Below, one piece after another: positions 54,947 to 64,000 of a stretch of 64,000 nt of DNA. The notes under the pieces are model-generated. The model made no database searches. It was given only the letters and a program-made list of their open reading frames with translations, and was not told the origin of the DNA. Position 1 is the stretch's first letter, and each line of letters begins with the position of its first letter. Origin of the DNA: Janthinobacterium lividum (GTDB lineage Bacteria > Pseudomonadota > Gammaproteobacteria > Burkholderiales > Burkholderiaceae_D); the NCBI RefSeq assembly GCF_034424625.1, contig NZ_CP139976.1, positions 4,278,001 through 4,342,000 on the forward strand. Direction: 5' to 3'. A program made the translations under genes and the position numbers.

Positions 54947-55630
54947 TCAGGAACGGTACAGCCGGCTGTACTGCACTTCGTGCCGCATCGACAGCAGCGA
55001 CAGGCCGGGCGCCCAGTTGCCCATCTCGTCGTCTGCTAACGTCTGCGCCGTGAGGGCCGCCGCTTCCAGCTCGGGCCGCAGCGACAGCAATAGCCGCTGG
55101 CCCGCCACCTGCCCCAGCGGCACGGATTTCACGCAGACGAGCACCTGGTTTTCCGCCCACGCAAACAGCATGGCCAGCAGCGCCTCTTCGCGCGGAATCG
55201 CCAGCGCCGCCACGGCGCAGGCATAGGCCGTGGGCAAGGCCACCTCCGGCTGACCCTGCAGCATGTCAATCAGCACGCCGTCGGCCACGCCCAGCTCGGC
55301 CAGCAACTTGGTCAGCGAATAGCCCATCTGGATGGTCTCGGCGCGAAATTCCGCCGTGTCGCGCGAAGCGATGAAACGCTCGCTCCAGCGCTGCACGGCG
55401 CACAAATCCTGCGCTTCGAACGCTTGCATCAAGCGCCAGCACAGCGGGGCTTCCCAACGCGCCACCACGTGCGTCAGATGCTGGGCGATCCACTCGCGCG
55501 CCGTGGCCGCATCCACTACCAGGCCGGATTCGAGCGCCGCCTCCAGCCCCTGCGAATAGCTGTAGGCGCCGATCGGCAAGGCCGGGCTGGCGAACTGCAG
55601 CAAATGCAGCAGGGCGGACGCCTGCATCAT
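54947..55630 (-). CDS. ureF: urease accessory protein UreF
   Basis: All-helical accessory protein of 227 residues that bridges UreD-urease and UreG. The N-terminus carries [20 protein letters not shown], the most conserved UreF segment, and the middle has the [18 protein letters not shown] stretch. It overlaps the ureE stop (ATGA), so translation is coupled. A second ATG directly follows the first one. Confidence 0.96.
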   Translation of the reverse strand: MMQASALLHLLQFASPALPIGAYSYSQGLEAALESGLVVDAATAREWIAQHLTHVVARWEAPLCWRLMQAFEAQDLCAVQRWSERFIASRDTAEFRAETIQMGYSLTKLLAELGVADGVLIDMLQGQPEVALPTAYACAVAALAIPREEALLAMLFAWAENQVLVCVKSVPLGQVAGQRLLLSLRPELEAAALTAQTLADDEMGNWAPGLSLLSMRHEVQYSRLYRS

Positions 55631-56142
55631 GCAATGTCACCAGGGCGGTGGATTTTCTGCCGCAGCGGCACGGGCGCCAACAAGTGCTGGCCGTGGCCGT
55701 CGTGGTGGCCATGGCCGCCGCCATACGCGCCCGCTTCCGGCTCGAACGGCGCGCTCTCTTCCGTCACGCTCGCCTGCAAGCCTTCCAGCATCTCCTTCAG
55801 CACGACATCCTTGCGGATGCGCAAAAAGCCGTCGCCCACCTGCGCCTGCGTGTGGCGGTTCCCCAAGTGAAAAGCGCAGCGCAGCAGGGTATGCGCATCC
55901 GCGCAGCGCACCAGGTAGGTTGGCTCGCGCGCGGCGACGATCTGCACCACCTGGCCATCCGGCCCCGTCATGCGCTCGCCGTCGCGCAGCACCGTGCCGC
56001 GCACGGTAAACACGGCCACGTCGTCGCCAGTCGACAGCACGGCGCGCAGCCGGCATTTTTCGCGCTGATCGTAGGGCAGCACCAGTTGCGCAAACGGCGC
56101 GCGTTCATCGCCAGGTGCCAGCTTGGTATGCAATGTGAGCAT
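55627..56142 (-). CDS. ureE: urease accessory nickel chaperone UreE
   Basis: Cytosolic nickel carrier of 171 residues. The N-terminal peptide-binding domain has LPYDQREKCRLRAVLSTGDD, and the metal-binding domain has RCAFHLGNRHTQAQVGDGFL with the interface His. The C-terminus has the His-rich tail GGGHGHHDGHGQH that stores nickel. It lies 13 bp after ureC. Confidence 0.96.
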   Translation of the reverse strand: MLTLHTKLAPGDERAPFAQLVLPYDQREKCRLRAVLSTGDDVAVFTVRGTVLRDGERMTGPDGQVVQIVAAREPTYLVRCADAHTLLRCAFHLGNRHTQAQVGDGFLRIRKDVVLKEMLEGLQASVTEESAPFEPEAGAYGGGHGHHDGHGQHLLAPVPLRQKIHRPGDIA

Positions 56143-56155
56143 GATTGTCTCCTGC

Positions 56156-57856
<1,701 letters not shown>

Positions 57857-57857
57857 C

Positions 57858-58187
57858 TCAATCCTTTCCCGGTGGAGTGTCTTGCAGTTCGCCCATCACT
57901 GCGCCATTGAAGCCGTAGACCTTGCGCTCGCCCGCCAGCGCCACCAGTTCCACCGTGCGCTGCTGGCCCGGCTCGAAGCGCACGGCCGTGCCGGCCGTGA
58001 TATTGAGGCGCATGCCGTAGGCGCGCCAGCGCTCGAAGGACAGCGCAGGGTTGACTTCGAAAAAGTGGAAATGCGAGCCCACCTGGATCGGCCGGTCGCC
58101 CCGGTTGGCCACTACCACGGTGGCCGTGGCGCGTCCGACATTCAAGCTGATTTCGCCTTCTTCCAATTTGTATTCGCCTGGGATCAT
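57858..58187 (-). CDS. ureB: urease subunit beta
   Basis: Small structural subunit of 109 residues. [19 protein letters not shown] opens it, and [20 protein letters not shown] and [20 protein letters not shown] are diagnostic. It is separate from ureA, as in most proteobacteria. A short spacer of 29 bp divides it from ureA. Confidence 0.97.
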   Translation of the reverse strand: MIPGEYKLEEGEISLNVGRATATVVVANRGDRPIQVGSHFHFFEVNPALSFERWRAYGMRLNITAGTAVRFEPGQQRTVELVALAGERKVYGFNGAVMGELQDTPPGKD

Positions 58188-58216
58188 GACCGGCTCCTGT
58201 AATGTCGCTTGGTTGG

Positions 58217-58519
58217 TTAAGGTATCGGGTGGTGCACGGTGACCAGCTTGCTGCCGTCGGGGAAGGTCGCCTCCACCTGGATATCGGGGATCATCTCGGC
58301 GATGCCGTCCATGACGTCGGCACGCGAAAGTATCTTCGTGCCGTCCGACATCAGCTGCGCCACCGACTTGCCATCGCGCGCCCCTTCCATGATGGCCGCG
58401 CTGATCAGGGCCACCGCTTCCGGATAATTCAACTTCAAGCCGCGCGCCAGGCGCCGTTCGGCCAGCAGCGCGGCCGTAAAAATGAGCAGCTTGTCTTTTT
58501 CGCGGGGAGTCAGGTCCAT
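58217..58519 (-). CDS. ureA: urease subunit gamma
   Basis: Smallest urease subunit, 100 residues: [20 protein letters not shown] at the start and [20 protein letters not shown] in the middle are diagnostic, followed by the [15 protein letters not shown] segment. It begins the structural genes of the cluster, 25 bp after ureD. Confidence 0.98.
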   Translation of the reverse strand: MDLTPREKDKLLIFTAALLAERRLARGLKLNYPEAVALISAAIMEGARDGKSVAQLMSDGTKILSRADVMDGIAEMIPDIQVEATFPDGSKLVTVHHPIP

Positions 58520-58544
58520 GTTTTTCCTTGCGCTTCTTTCCTGA

Positions 58545-59411
58545 TTAAGTGTTCCAGATGCGGGGCACGACGGCGTCGCGCCCCAGCATGGCGGGACGCA
58601 GCAGCTGCCAGGCGGCCAGCATGATGCGGCGCGCCGCCTCGCTGTCGCCGCACAGCAGGCGCACCGCCACCAGCGATTTCATGTGCGTGGCGCCAAACGC
58701 GGCGCCGTCCGGCACGGCGATCTCGCGCACGGCCGCCAGCACGGCGGGAGAAACTGGCGTGCCGATGGCGATCAGGGTGGCACACACGGTGTGGCCTCCC
58801 AGGCCCAGCGGGCTGGCCATCAGCGCGCCGCCGGCGGCCAGCACGCCCTGCTCCCACCACAGCAGCGTGCCGCCGCGGCGGATCCGCACCTGCTGGCTGA
58901 TGCTGCCCGTGTTGAACATTTCGCCCGAGGCGCTGCGGCCCAGGCAGACGATGTCGCAGCCGATGTAGCTGGCGTCGGCCGCCAGTTCCACTTCCTGGCG
59001 CAGGCGCACGCAAGCCTGGTCGAAGAAAATGCTCTCCTGCGGCAGCCACTCGATGGCCGCGCCGCTGGTGGCGCGCAGCATGATGTGCTGGCCCGAGACA
59101 TGGCCGTTGGCGCGGTACCACTTGGCGGCGCCCGGGGACGTGAGCAAGGCGTGCGCGCCCTCGCCCACCGTGGCGTCGACGGCCAGCTGGTCGCCGCCCA
59201 CCACGCCGCCGGGCGGATGGATGATGATGGCGTGGCAGACGCGATCGCCTTCCGGATACAGGGGCTTTTGCACGCGCAGGGGGCCGCTGTGCGTACGCTC
59301 GACGAGGCGGCTGACGCCATCGTGCAGCGCAAAGCCCAGGCGCAAGTGCGCCTGCCAGGCGCCGTGTGCGCTGGCCTGCAAAAGCATGGCTGGAGGGGTA
59401 CTGTCTGGCAT
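58545..59411 (-). CDS. ureD: urease accessory protein UreD
   Basis: Accessory protein of 288 residues that docks on urease to allow metal insertion. It has [20 protein letters not shown] near the start, [20 protein letters not shown] and [13 protein letters not shown] (the most conserved part, about 55-80), and [15 protein letters not shown] 59411 is used; the frame extends three codons to a TTG. It is the first gene of the ureDABCEFG-ureJ operon, so the promoter should be in the 130 bp before it. Confidence 0.95.
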   Translation of the reverse strand: MPDSTPPAMLLQASAHGAWQAHLRLGFALHDGVSRLVERTHSGPLRVQKPLYPEGDRVCHAIIIHPPGGVVGGDQLAVDATVGEGAHALLTSPGAAKWYRANGHVSGQHIMLRATSGAAIEWLPQESIFFDQACVRLRQEVELAADASYIGCDIVCLGRSASGEMFNTGSISQQVRIRRGGTLLWWEQGVLAAGGALMASPLGLGGHTVCATLIAIGTPVSPAVLAAVREIAVPDGAAFGATHMKSLVAVRLLCGDSEAARRIMLAAWQLLRPAMLGRDAVVPRIWNT

Positions 59412-59541
59412 GCGGGGCAATCGCGTAAATAAGCGATTACCTAAGCAGGATATGTGCCAGCGTCAGGGGAAATAAAAGTGAGAATCGTGCACCGCGCTGC
59501 AGCGAACGCACCGGCATGGTGCATCGGCCGCACCGCGGCGC

Positions 59542-61752
59542 TTAGGCCGCCGCCACGGCCAGGGTGCGCCGTTCGCGCAGCAAGGCCGTGAAGGCTTCCG
59601 CGGCCAGGGGGCGGCTGAAGTAATAGCCCTGCATTTCGTCGCAGCCGTGTTCCGTCAGGAAGTCGACCTGTGCGCGCGTTTCCACGCCTTCGGCGATGAC
59701 GCGCATGTCCAGGTTGTGCGCCAGCGAGATGACGGAACGGGCGATGGCCGCGTCGCTGCTGCTGGTGGTGACATCGTCAACGAACGATTTGTCGATCTTC
59801 AGCACGTCGATGGGAAAGCGCTTCAGGTAGCCCAGGCTGGAATAGCCGGTGCCGAAGTCGTCGAGCGAAATGCCCACGCCGATATCCTTCAGGCGCGTGA
59901 GGGCCGCCACGGCCTTGTCCGGATCGCCCATCACCGTGCTTTCCGTGATCTCGATGCCCAGGCAGGCGGGCGCGATGGCGTATTTGCGCAAGGCTGCCTC
60001 GACGAACGGCACCGTGCGGTCTTGCGCGAACTGCTTGCCGGACAGGTTGACGGCCACCTTGATGCTGCCCAGGCCCGCGTCGTGCCAGGCGCGGATCTGC
60101 GCGCACACGCTTTCGAGCACCCATTCGCCGATGGCCGTGATCGAGCCGTATTCCTCTGCCAGCGCGATGAACAGGCCGGGCGGCACCTTGCCCAGCACCG
60201 GATTATCCCAGCGCAGCAAGGCTTCCGCGCCCAGCAAGGCGCCCGTGCGCAAACACATCTGCGGCTGGTAGTGCACTTCGAATTCATCGCGGCCGATGGC
60301 GCCGCGCAGCTGCTGCTGCATCGCCAGGCGGGCGCGGATATCGCTGCCCATGCGCTCCGTGAAGAAGGCGTAATGGTCGCGTCCCATTTCCTTGGCGCGC
60401 ACCAGGGCCGTATCGGCGTGGCGCAGCACGTCGTCGAGGCTGTCGCCGTCGGCCGGGCACATGGCGATGCCGATGCTGGTGGTCAGCGCCAGGCGCTCGC
60501 CATCGACGCTGAGTTCTTCGCGCAAGCCGGCCAGGATGGTTTGCGCCAGCCCCAGGGTGCGCCCCAGCAGGGCATCGTCCTGCAGCAGGATCTGGAATTC
60601 GTCGCCGCCCTGGCGCACCACCGTGTCGCCCTCGCGCACGCAGCCGGACAGGAAACGCGCCACCACTTGCAGCGCCTTGTCGCCCACGGCCTGGCCGTGC
60701 GAATCGTTGATATTCTTGAAGCGGTCCAGGTCCAGGCACATCAGCACCACTTGCTGGTTGTCGCGCAGGGCGTTCGCGCGCGCCTGTTCGAAGCGCTCGC
60801 GCAGCAGCACGCGGTTCGGCAAGCCCGTCAGCGCGTCGTGGTAGGAAAGGAAATCGATCAGATGCTGCTCGGCCTTGCGCTCGCTGATGTCGAGGAAGAC
60901 GCCGATGTAGTTGACGACGGCGCCATCGGGCCCGTGCACGGTGGAGGCGCTGAGCAGGCAGGGATAGGTGTCGCCGCTCTTGCGCCGCGTCTGCACCTCG
61001 CCCGACCAGCAGCCGCTGCTGCGCAAGCCCTGGCGCAGGGCCAGCAGCACCGCTTCGCCCGTGTGTTCGGCGTGCAGGCGCAGGATGTCCGTGCCCACCA
61101 CTTCCTGCGCCGCGTAGCCGGTGATGCGCGTAAAGGCGGGATTGGCCGTGACAATGACGCCGGCAGGATCCGTGATCAGGATGGCGTCCTGGGTCGCTTC
61201 AAAGACCTGGCCCGACAGGCGCAGCAATTCTTCATTGGCGCGGCGGATCTGCACTTCGCGCGCCAGGGTGCTGGCCACCTGCTCCAGTTCGGCCGTGCGT
61301 TCGGCCACGCGCCGTTCCAGGTTGGCGCGCTCCTGCGCCAGCTGCAGCTGCGCCCGCGCCAGGCGCACGTGGGCATCGGTGCGGGCCAGGATTTCCTCGG
61401 CCTGGAAGGGTTTGGCGATGAAATCGACGGCGCCCAGCGCGAAGCCGCGCACCTTGTCGTCCGTATCGTACTGGGCCGACAGGAAGATCACCGGCACCTG
61501 GCGCAGGGATGGTATTTCCTTCAGGCGGCGGCACACTTCAAAGCCGTCGAGGCCCGGCATGCGCACGTCGAGCAGGATCAGCTCGGGCGGGCGCGCCTGG
61601 GCCGTCCACAGGGCCAGTTCACCGTTCGGCGCCTGGCGCACCGCATAGCCGGCGCCGCCCAGCAAATCGCTCAACAGCTTCAGCGAAGCCGGCGTATCTT
61701 CAACGATCAGTACTTCGCCCTTCGAATTCACTTCCGAAAAATCGCGGTGCAT
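59542..61752 (-). CDS. response regulator with PAS, GGDEF and EAL domains
   Basis: Cytosolic c-di-GMP enzyme of 736 residues controlled by phosphorylation. A receiver domain (about 12-128) has the phosphorylated Asp in LILLDVRMPGLDG (near 61) and the Lys in DFIAKPFQAEE. A coiled coil leads to a PAS domain (about 175-290), a GGDEF domain (about 305-460, active site RQGGDEFQIL) and an EAL domain (about 475-730, GAEALLRWDNP, EITESTVM, DDFGTGYSSLGYLKRFP, AEGVE). All catalytic residues are present. The sensor kinase gene 175 bp upstream on the same strand is the likely phosphate donor. Confidence 0.92.
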   Translation of the reverse strand: MHRDFSEVNSKGEVLIVEDTPASLKLLSDLLGGAGYAVRQAPNGELALWTAQARPPELILLDVRMPGLDGFEVCRRLKEIPSLRQVPVIFLSAQYDTDDKVRGFALGAVDFIAKPFQAEEILARTDAHVRLARAQLQLAQERANLERRVAERTAELEQVASTLAREVQIRRANEELLRLSGQVFEATQDAILITDPAGVIVTANPAFTRITGYAAQEVVGTDILRLHAEHTGEAVLLALRQGLRSSGCWSGEVQTRRKSGDTYPCLLSASTVHGPDGAVVNYIGVFLDISERKAEQHLIDFLSYHDALTGLPNRVLLRERFEQARANALRDNQQVVLMCLDLDRFKNINDSHGQAVGDKALQVVARFLSGCVREGDTVVRQGGDEFQILLQDDALLGRTLGLAQTILAGLREELSVDGERLALTTSIGIAMCPADGDSLDDVLRHADTALVRAKEMGRDHYAFFTERMGSDIRARLAMQQQLRGAIGRDEFEVHYQPQMCLRTGALLGAEALLRWDNPVLGKVPPGLFIALAEEYGSITAIGEWVLESVCAQIRAWHDAGLGSIKVAVNLSGKQFAQDRTVPFVEAALRKYAIAPACLGIEITESTVMGDPDKAVAALTRLKDIGVGISLDDFGTGYSSLGYLKRFPIDVLKIDKSFVDDVTTSSSDAAIARSVISLAHNLDMRVIAEGVETRAQVDFLTEHGCDEMQGYYFSRPLAAEAFTALLRERRTLAVAAA

Positions 61753-61927
61753 GTAGCAGTTCTCTCAGCTTTGGATGAGGCGCGGCGATCCATTGCCGCG
61801 CTGGACAAGACATTTCTTTGCGATGAACTACGTACTATCATCATAATCTTTATTGCAATTTAGCACCATCCATCGGTGGCACTTAGCCCGTCTTTTCATC
61901 GAATCCGATGTTGTCAGCCCACACTTT

Positions 61928-64000
61928 TCAAGCGTGCGCCAGCGCGCCCTCACTCTCCAGCAAGTCGCACAGCTGGCGGTACTGATGCTGGTCGAGCATG
62001 GCTTGCAGCGGCGCCAGCACGGGCGCAGCCGCCGGCGGCAAGTCACCCAGCAGCAGCGCCACCCTGGCCAGGTTCAATTCGCGCAGCGCCACCAGCAAGG
62101 CCGCGCGCTCTTCACCTGGCAGCAACTGCAAGTCTCGCGCCCGCAGCGCCGGCGGCGCCTCGGGCACCGGCGCCGCCGGCAGCGGCACGGGCACCTGCAC
62201 GGGCGCTTCCGCCGCCTGCGCGGGTATGCTGAAACGGAAGGTGGCGCCCTGCCCCGGCATCGATTCCACCGTCAATTCGCCTTTCATCAATTGCACGAAT
62301 TCGCGCGAAATGGCCAGGCCCAGGCCCGTGCCATCCTTCGGTCCCGCGCTGTCGGCCTGCACGAAGGGTTCAAAAATGCGCTGCTGGTCCTCCGGGGCGA
62401 TGCCGATGCCCGTGTCGCTGACGGCAAACGACAGCATCCATTGATCGCCATCGCGCCGCTCAGCGCGCACGCGCAAGGTGACTTCACCGCCGCCGGCAAA
62501 TTTGACGGCGTTCGACATCAGGTTCAGCAGCACCTGGCGCAAGCGCGTCGCGTCGAGCACCACGGCCGCCGGCAGGTCCGCGCAATCGAGGCGCAGGGCC
62601 AGGCCCTGCTGCTCGGCGCGCATGCCCAACATGTCCATCACTTCCTGCAACAGGGGCGCCAGCGCAGCCACGGCCGTCTGCGCGTGAAGGCGTCCCGCCT
62701 CGCCCTTCGACAGTTCGAGGATTTCATTGATCAGGGTAAGCAGATGATTGCCGGAGCGGTGGATGATGGCCAGGTTGCGCTTTTCATCGTCCTGCATGTT
62801 GGGCGAGGCGGCCATCAGGCGCGAAAAGCCGATCACGGAATTCAAGGGCGTGCGCAGTTCATGGCTCATGTTCGCCAGGAAGGTACTCTTGGCGCGGTTC
62901 GCCGCCTGCGCCTGGCTGACGGCCACCGACAGGGCGCTCGTGCGCTCGGCCACCAGCTCTTCCAGGTGATGGCGGTGGCGCAGCAGTTCCAGTTCGGCCT
63001 CGCGGTGCGCCGTGATGTCGTAGTTCGAGCCCACCAGGCGCATGGGCTGGCCCTGCCCGTCGCGGAAGATCACGGCATCGGCCTTGATGTAGCGGATGGC
63101 GCCATCGGGCCACAGGATGCGGTACTCGTGCGTGAACGCCTGGCCGGCTCCCAGCGCGGCGCGCAGGGCTTCCTTGGCGGCAGGCACGTCGTCGGGCATC
63201 AGCGCCGCGCGCCAGATCGCCGCGGGTGCCATCCTGCTGTCCGCATCGGCCTTGAACTGCGCGTACATCTGCTCATCCCACTGCAAGGCATCGTTGATGA
63301 CGTTCCAGTCCCAGATGCCGATGCTGGCCGCGCCGGTGGCCATCTGCACGCGCTCCTCGCTGCGCTGCAGGGCGCGGTAGCGGCTGTCGAGCAGTGCCAC
63401 CATGTCGCGGATGGAGCGGTACAGCGTGCGCAGTTCGCCCAGGAACCAGGCTTTCGGCGGCGTGCCGAATGCTTCGCCCTGCCCCGCCTTGATGCCGGCC
63501 GCATACTGGCCGATCGCCTTCAGGGGCTTGAGCATCAGGCACCACATGAGCAGCCAGACGCTGGCCACCAGGATCACGTCGAGCGCCACGATCATGGCGC
63601 CGATGCCCAGCGCGCGCTGCTGCAGCTGCGCGTGCAGCAGCGCCGGCGTCGCATACACGGCCACGCTGCCGATGACCTGTCCGCCCATCGTCACGGGGCG
63701 CCGCTGCACCAGCCAGTCGGGCTCCGCGGACAACGAGGAAAAGCTGTCGATGGCGCCGCTCGCAGTGCGGCGCAAGACCAGCGCCTCCTTGCCGATGCCC
63801 GGCGTCAGGGAACTGGCCACCAGGTCGCGCTTGCCCAGCATGCTGCGCATGATGGCCTGCATCTGCTTTTCATCGAGATTCCACAATGGCAATTCGATGG
63901 CCACGGCCAGCTGGTCCGCGCTCACGGCCAGGCTGCGATGCAGCTGCTGCCAGCGCTGCTCGCGTTCGGACTGGTAAAACAGCACGGCAAACACCAGCAG
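61928..64000 (-). CDS. membrane sensor histidine kinase with PAS domain (partial at 5' end)
   Basis: The gene runs off the right edge, so the N-terminus is missing. At least 690 residues are visible. The end of a first membrane helix, a periplasmic region of about 110 residues, a second helix (LGIGAMIVALDVILVASVWL), a HAMP-like region and a PAS/PAC domain (about 205-330) precede the kinase. The HisKA His is in FLANMSHELRTPLNSVIGFS (near 375). The ATPase domain has LLNLMSNAVKF, SDTGIGIAPEDQQRIFEPF and DGTGLGLAISREFV. A Pro/Ala-rich linker and a C-terminal helical segment of about 70 residues follow, without an obvious receiver. It likely signals to the GGDEF-EAL regulator encoded next. Confidence 0.92.
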   Translation of the reverse strand: MLVFAVLFYQSEREQRWQQLHRSLAVSADQLAVAIELPLWNLDEKQMQAIMRSMLGKRDLVASSLTPGIGKEALVLRRTASGAIDSFSSLSAEPDWLVQRRPVTMGGQVIGSVAVYATPALLHAQLQQRALGIGAMIVALDVILVASVWLLMWCLMLKPLKAIGQYAAGIKAGQGEAFGTPPKAWFLGELRTLYRSIRDMVALLDSRYRALQRSEERVQMATGAASIGIWDWNVINDALQWDEQMYAQFKADADSRMAPAAIWRAALMPDDVPAAKEALRAALGAGQAFTHEYRILWPDGAIRYIKADAVIFRDGQGQPMRLVGSNYDITAHREAELELLRHRHHLEELVAERTSALSVAVSQAQAANRAKSTFLANMSHELRTPLNSVIGFSRLMAASPNMQDDEKRNLAIIHRSGNHLLTLINEILELSKGEAGRLHAQTAVAALAPLLQEVMDMLGMRAEQQGLALRLDCADLPAAVVLDATRLRQVLLNLMSNAVKFAGGGEVTLRVRAERRDGDQWMLSFAVSDTGIGIAPEDQQRIFEPFVQADSAGPKDGTGLGLAISREFVQLMKGELTVESMPGQGATFRFSIPAQAAEAPVQVPVPLPAAPVPEAPPALRARDLQLLPGEERAALLVALRELNLARVALLLGDLPPAAAPVLAPLQAMLDQHQYRQLCDLLESEGALAHA

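Noticed and set aside
59647..61863. 738-codon plus-strand frame opposite the GGDEF-EAL regulator
   Set aside because: It mirrors the coding strand in a high-GC gene and shows no recognisable protein features.

Overview
The window looks like a chromosomal segment of a high-GC betaproteobacterium of the family Oxalobacteraceae, most likely Janthinobacterium or a close relative. This is inferred from protein style, the gene order thrS-infC-rpmI-rplT-pheS-pheT-ihfA-merR, and the density of sensory and c-di-GMP genes. No transposase, integrase, phage gene or CRISPR array is visible. The DNA is almost entirely ordinary chromosome, with one lower-GC gene (about 6.0-7.4 kb) and a few non-coding repeat elements.

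Layout: 0-2.9 kb, a peptide/metallophore-type ABC importer on the minus strand, cut by the window start, with a possible Fur box upstream. 3-5.8 kb, an M28 peptidase, a GNAT acetyltransferase and a glycine-zipper envelope protein. 6-11 kb, a membrane protein of unknown function, a PP2C phosphatase, a DUF2177 protein and a zinc-ribbon/FHA protein. 11-12.1 kb, a 34-residue membrane peptide and a YdjM-type protein with a LexA box. 12.1-16.3 kb, a Fur-boxed FecI-FecR-TonB receptor system. 16.3-18.4 kb, pirin, OsmC and SIMPL proteins. 18.4-23.1 kb, a Ser/Thr kinase fused to an FGE-type domain, together with a double zinc-ribbon coiled-coil protein. 23.4-28.7 kb, small envelope proteins, a ZntB/CorA transporter, Rnk and a GGDEF-EAL protein. 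28.8-36 kb, RF3, a chemoreceptor, a Crp-type regulator and a NarL-type two-component pair. 36.2-44.7 kb, the translation operon with two tRNA genes. 44.8-53.7 kb, assorted metabolic and regulatory genes, including a guanidine-II riboswitch in front of sugE-emrE and an ArsR-ene reductase pair. 53.7-59.4 kb, the complete ureDABCEFG-hupE urease cluster. 59.5-64 kb, a response-regulator GGDEF-EAL protein and a sensor kinase that runs off the window.

How the parts work together: iron supply (FecIRA, possibly the ABC importer) is tied to Fur. Nitrogen and nickel use is served by urease and a HupE/UreJ permease. Guanidine and cation export is under riboswitch control. Protein phosphorylation is represented by a kinase, a phosphatase and an FHA reader spread over 15 kb. 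The least explained parts are the kinase-FGE/zinc-ribbon pair, the FHA/PP2C neighbourhood, the lower-GC membrane protein, and a promoter box shared by two unrelated envelope genes.
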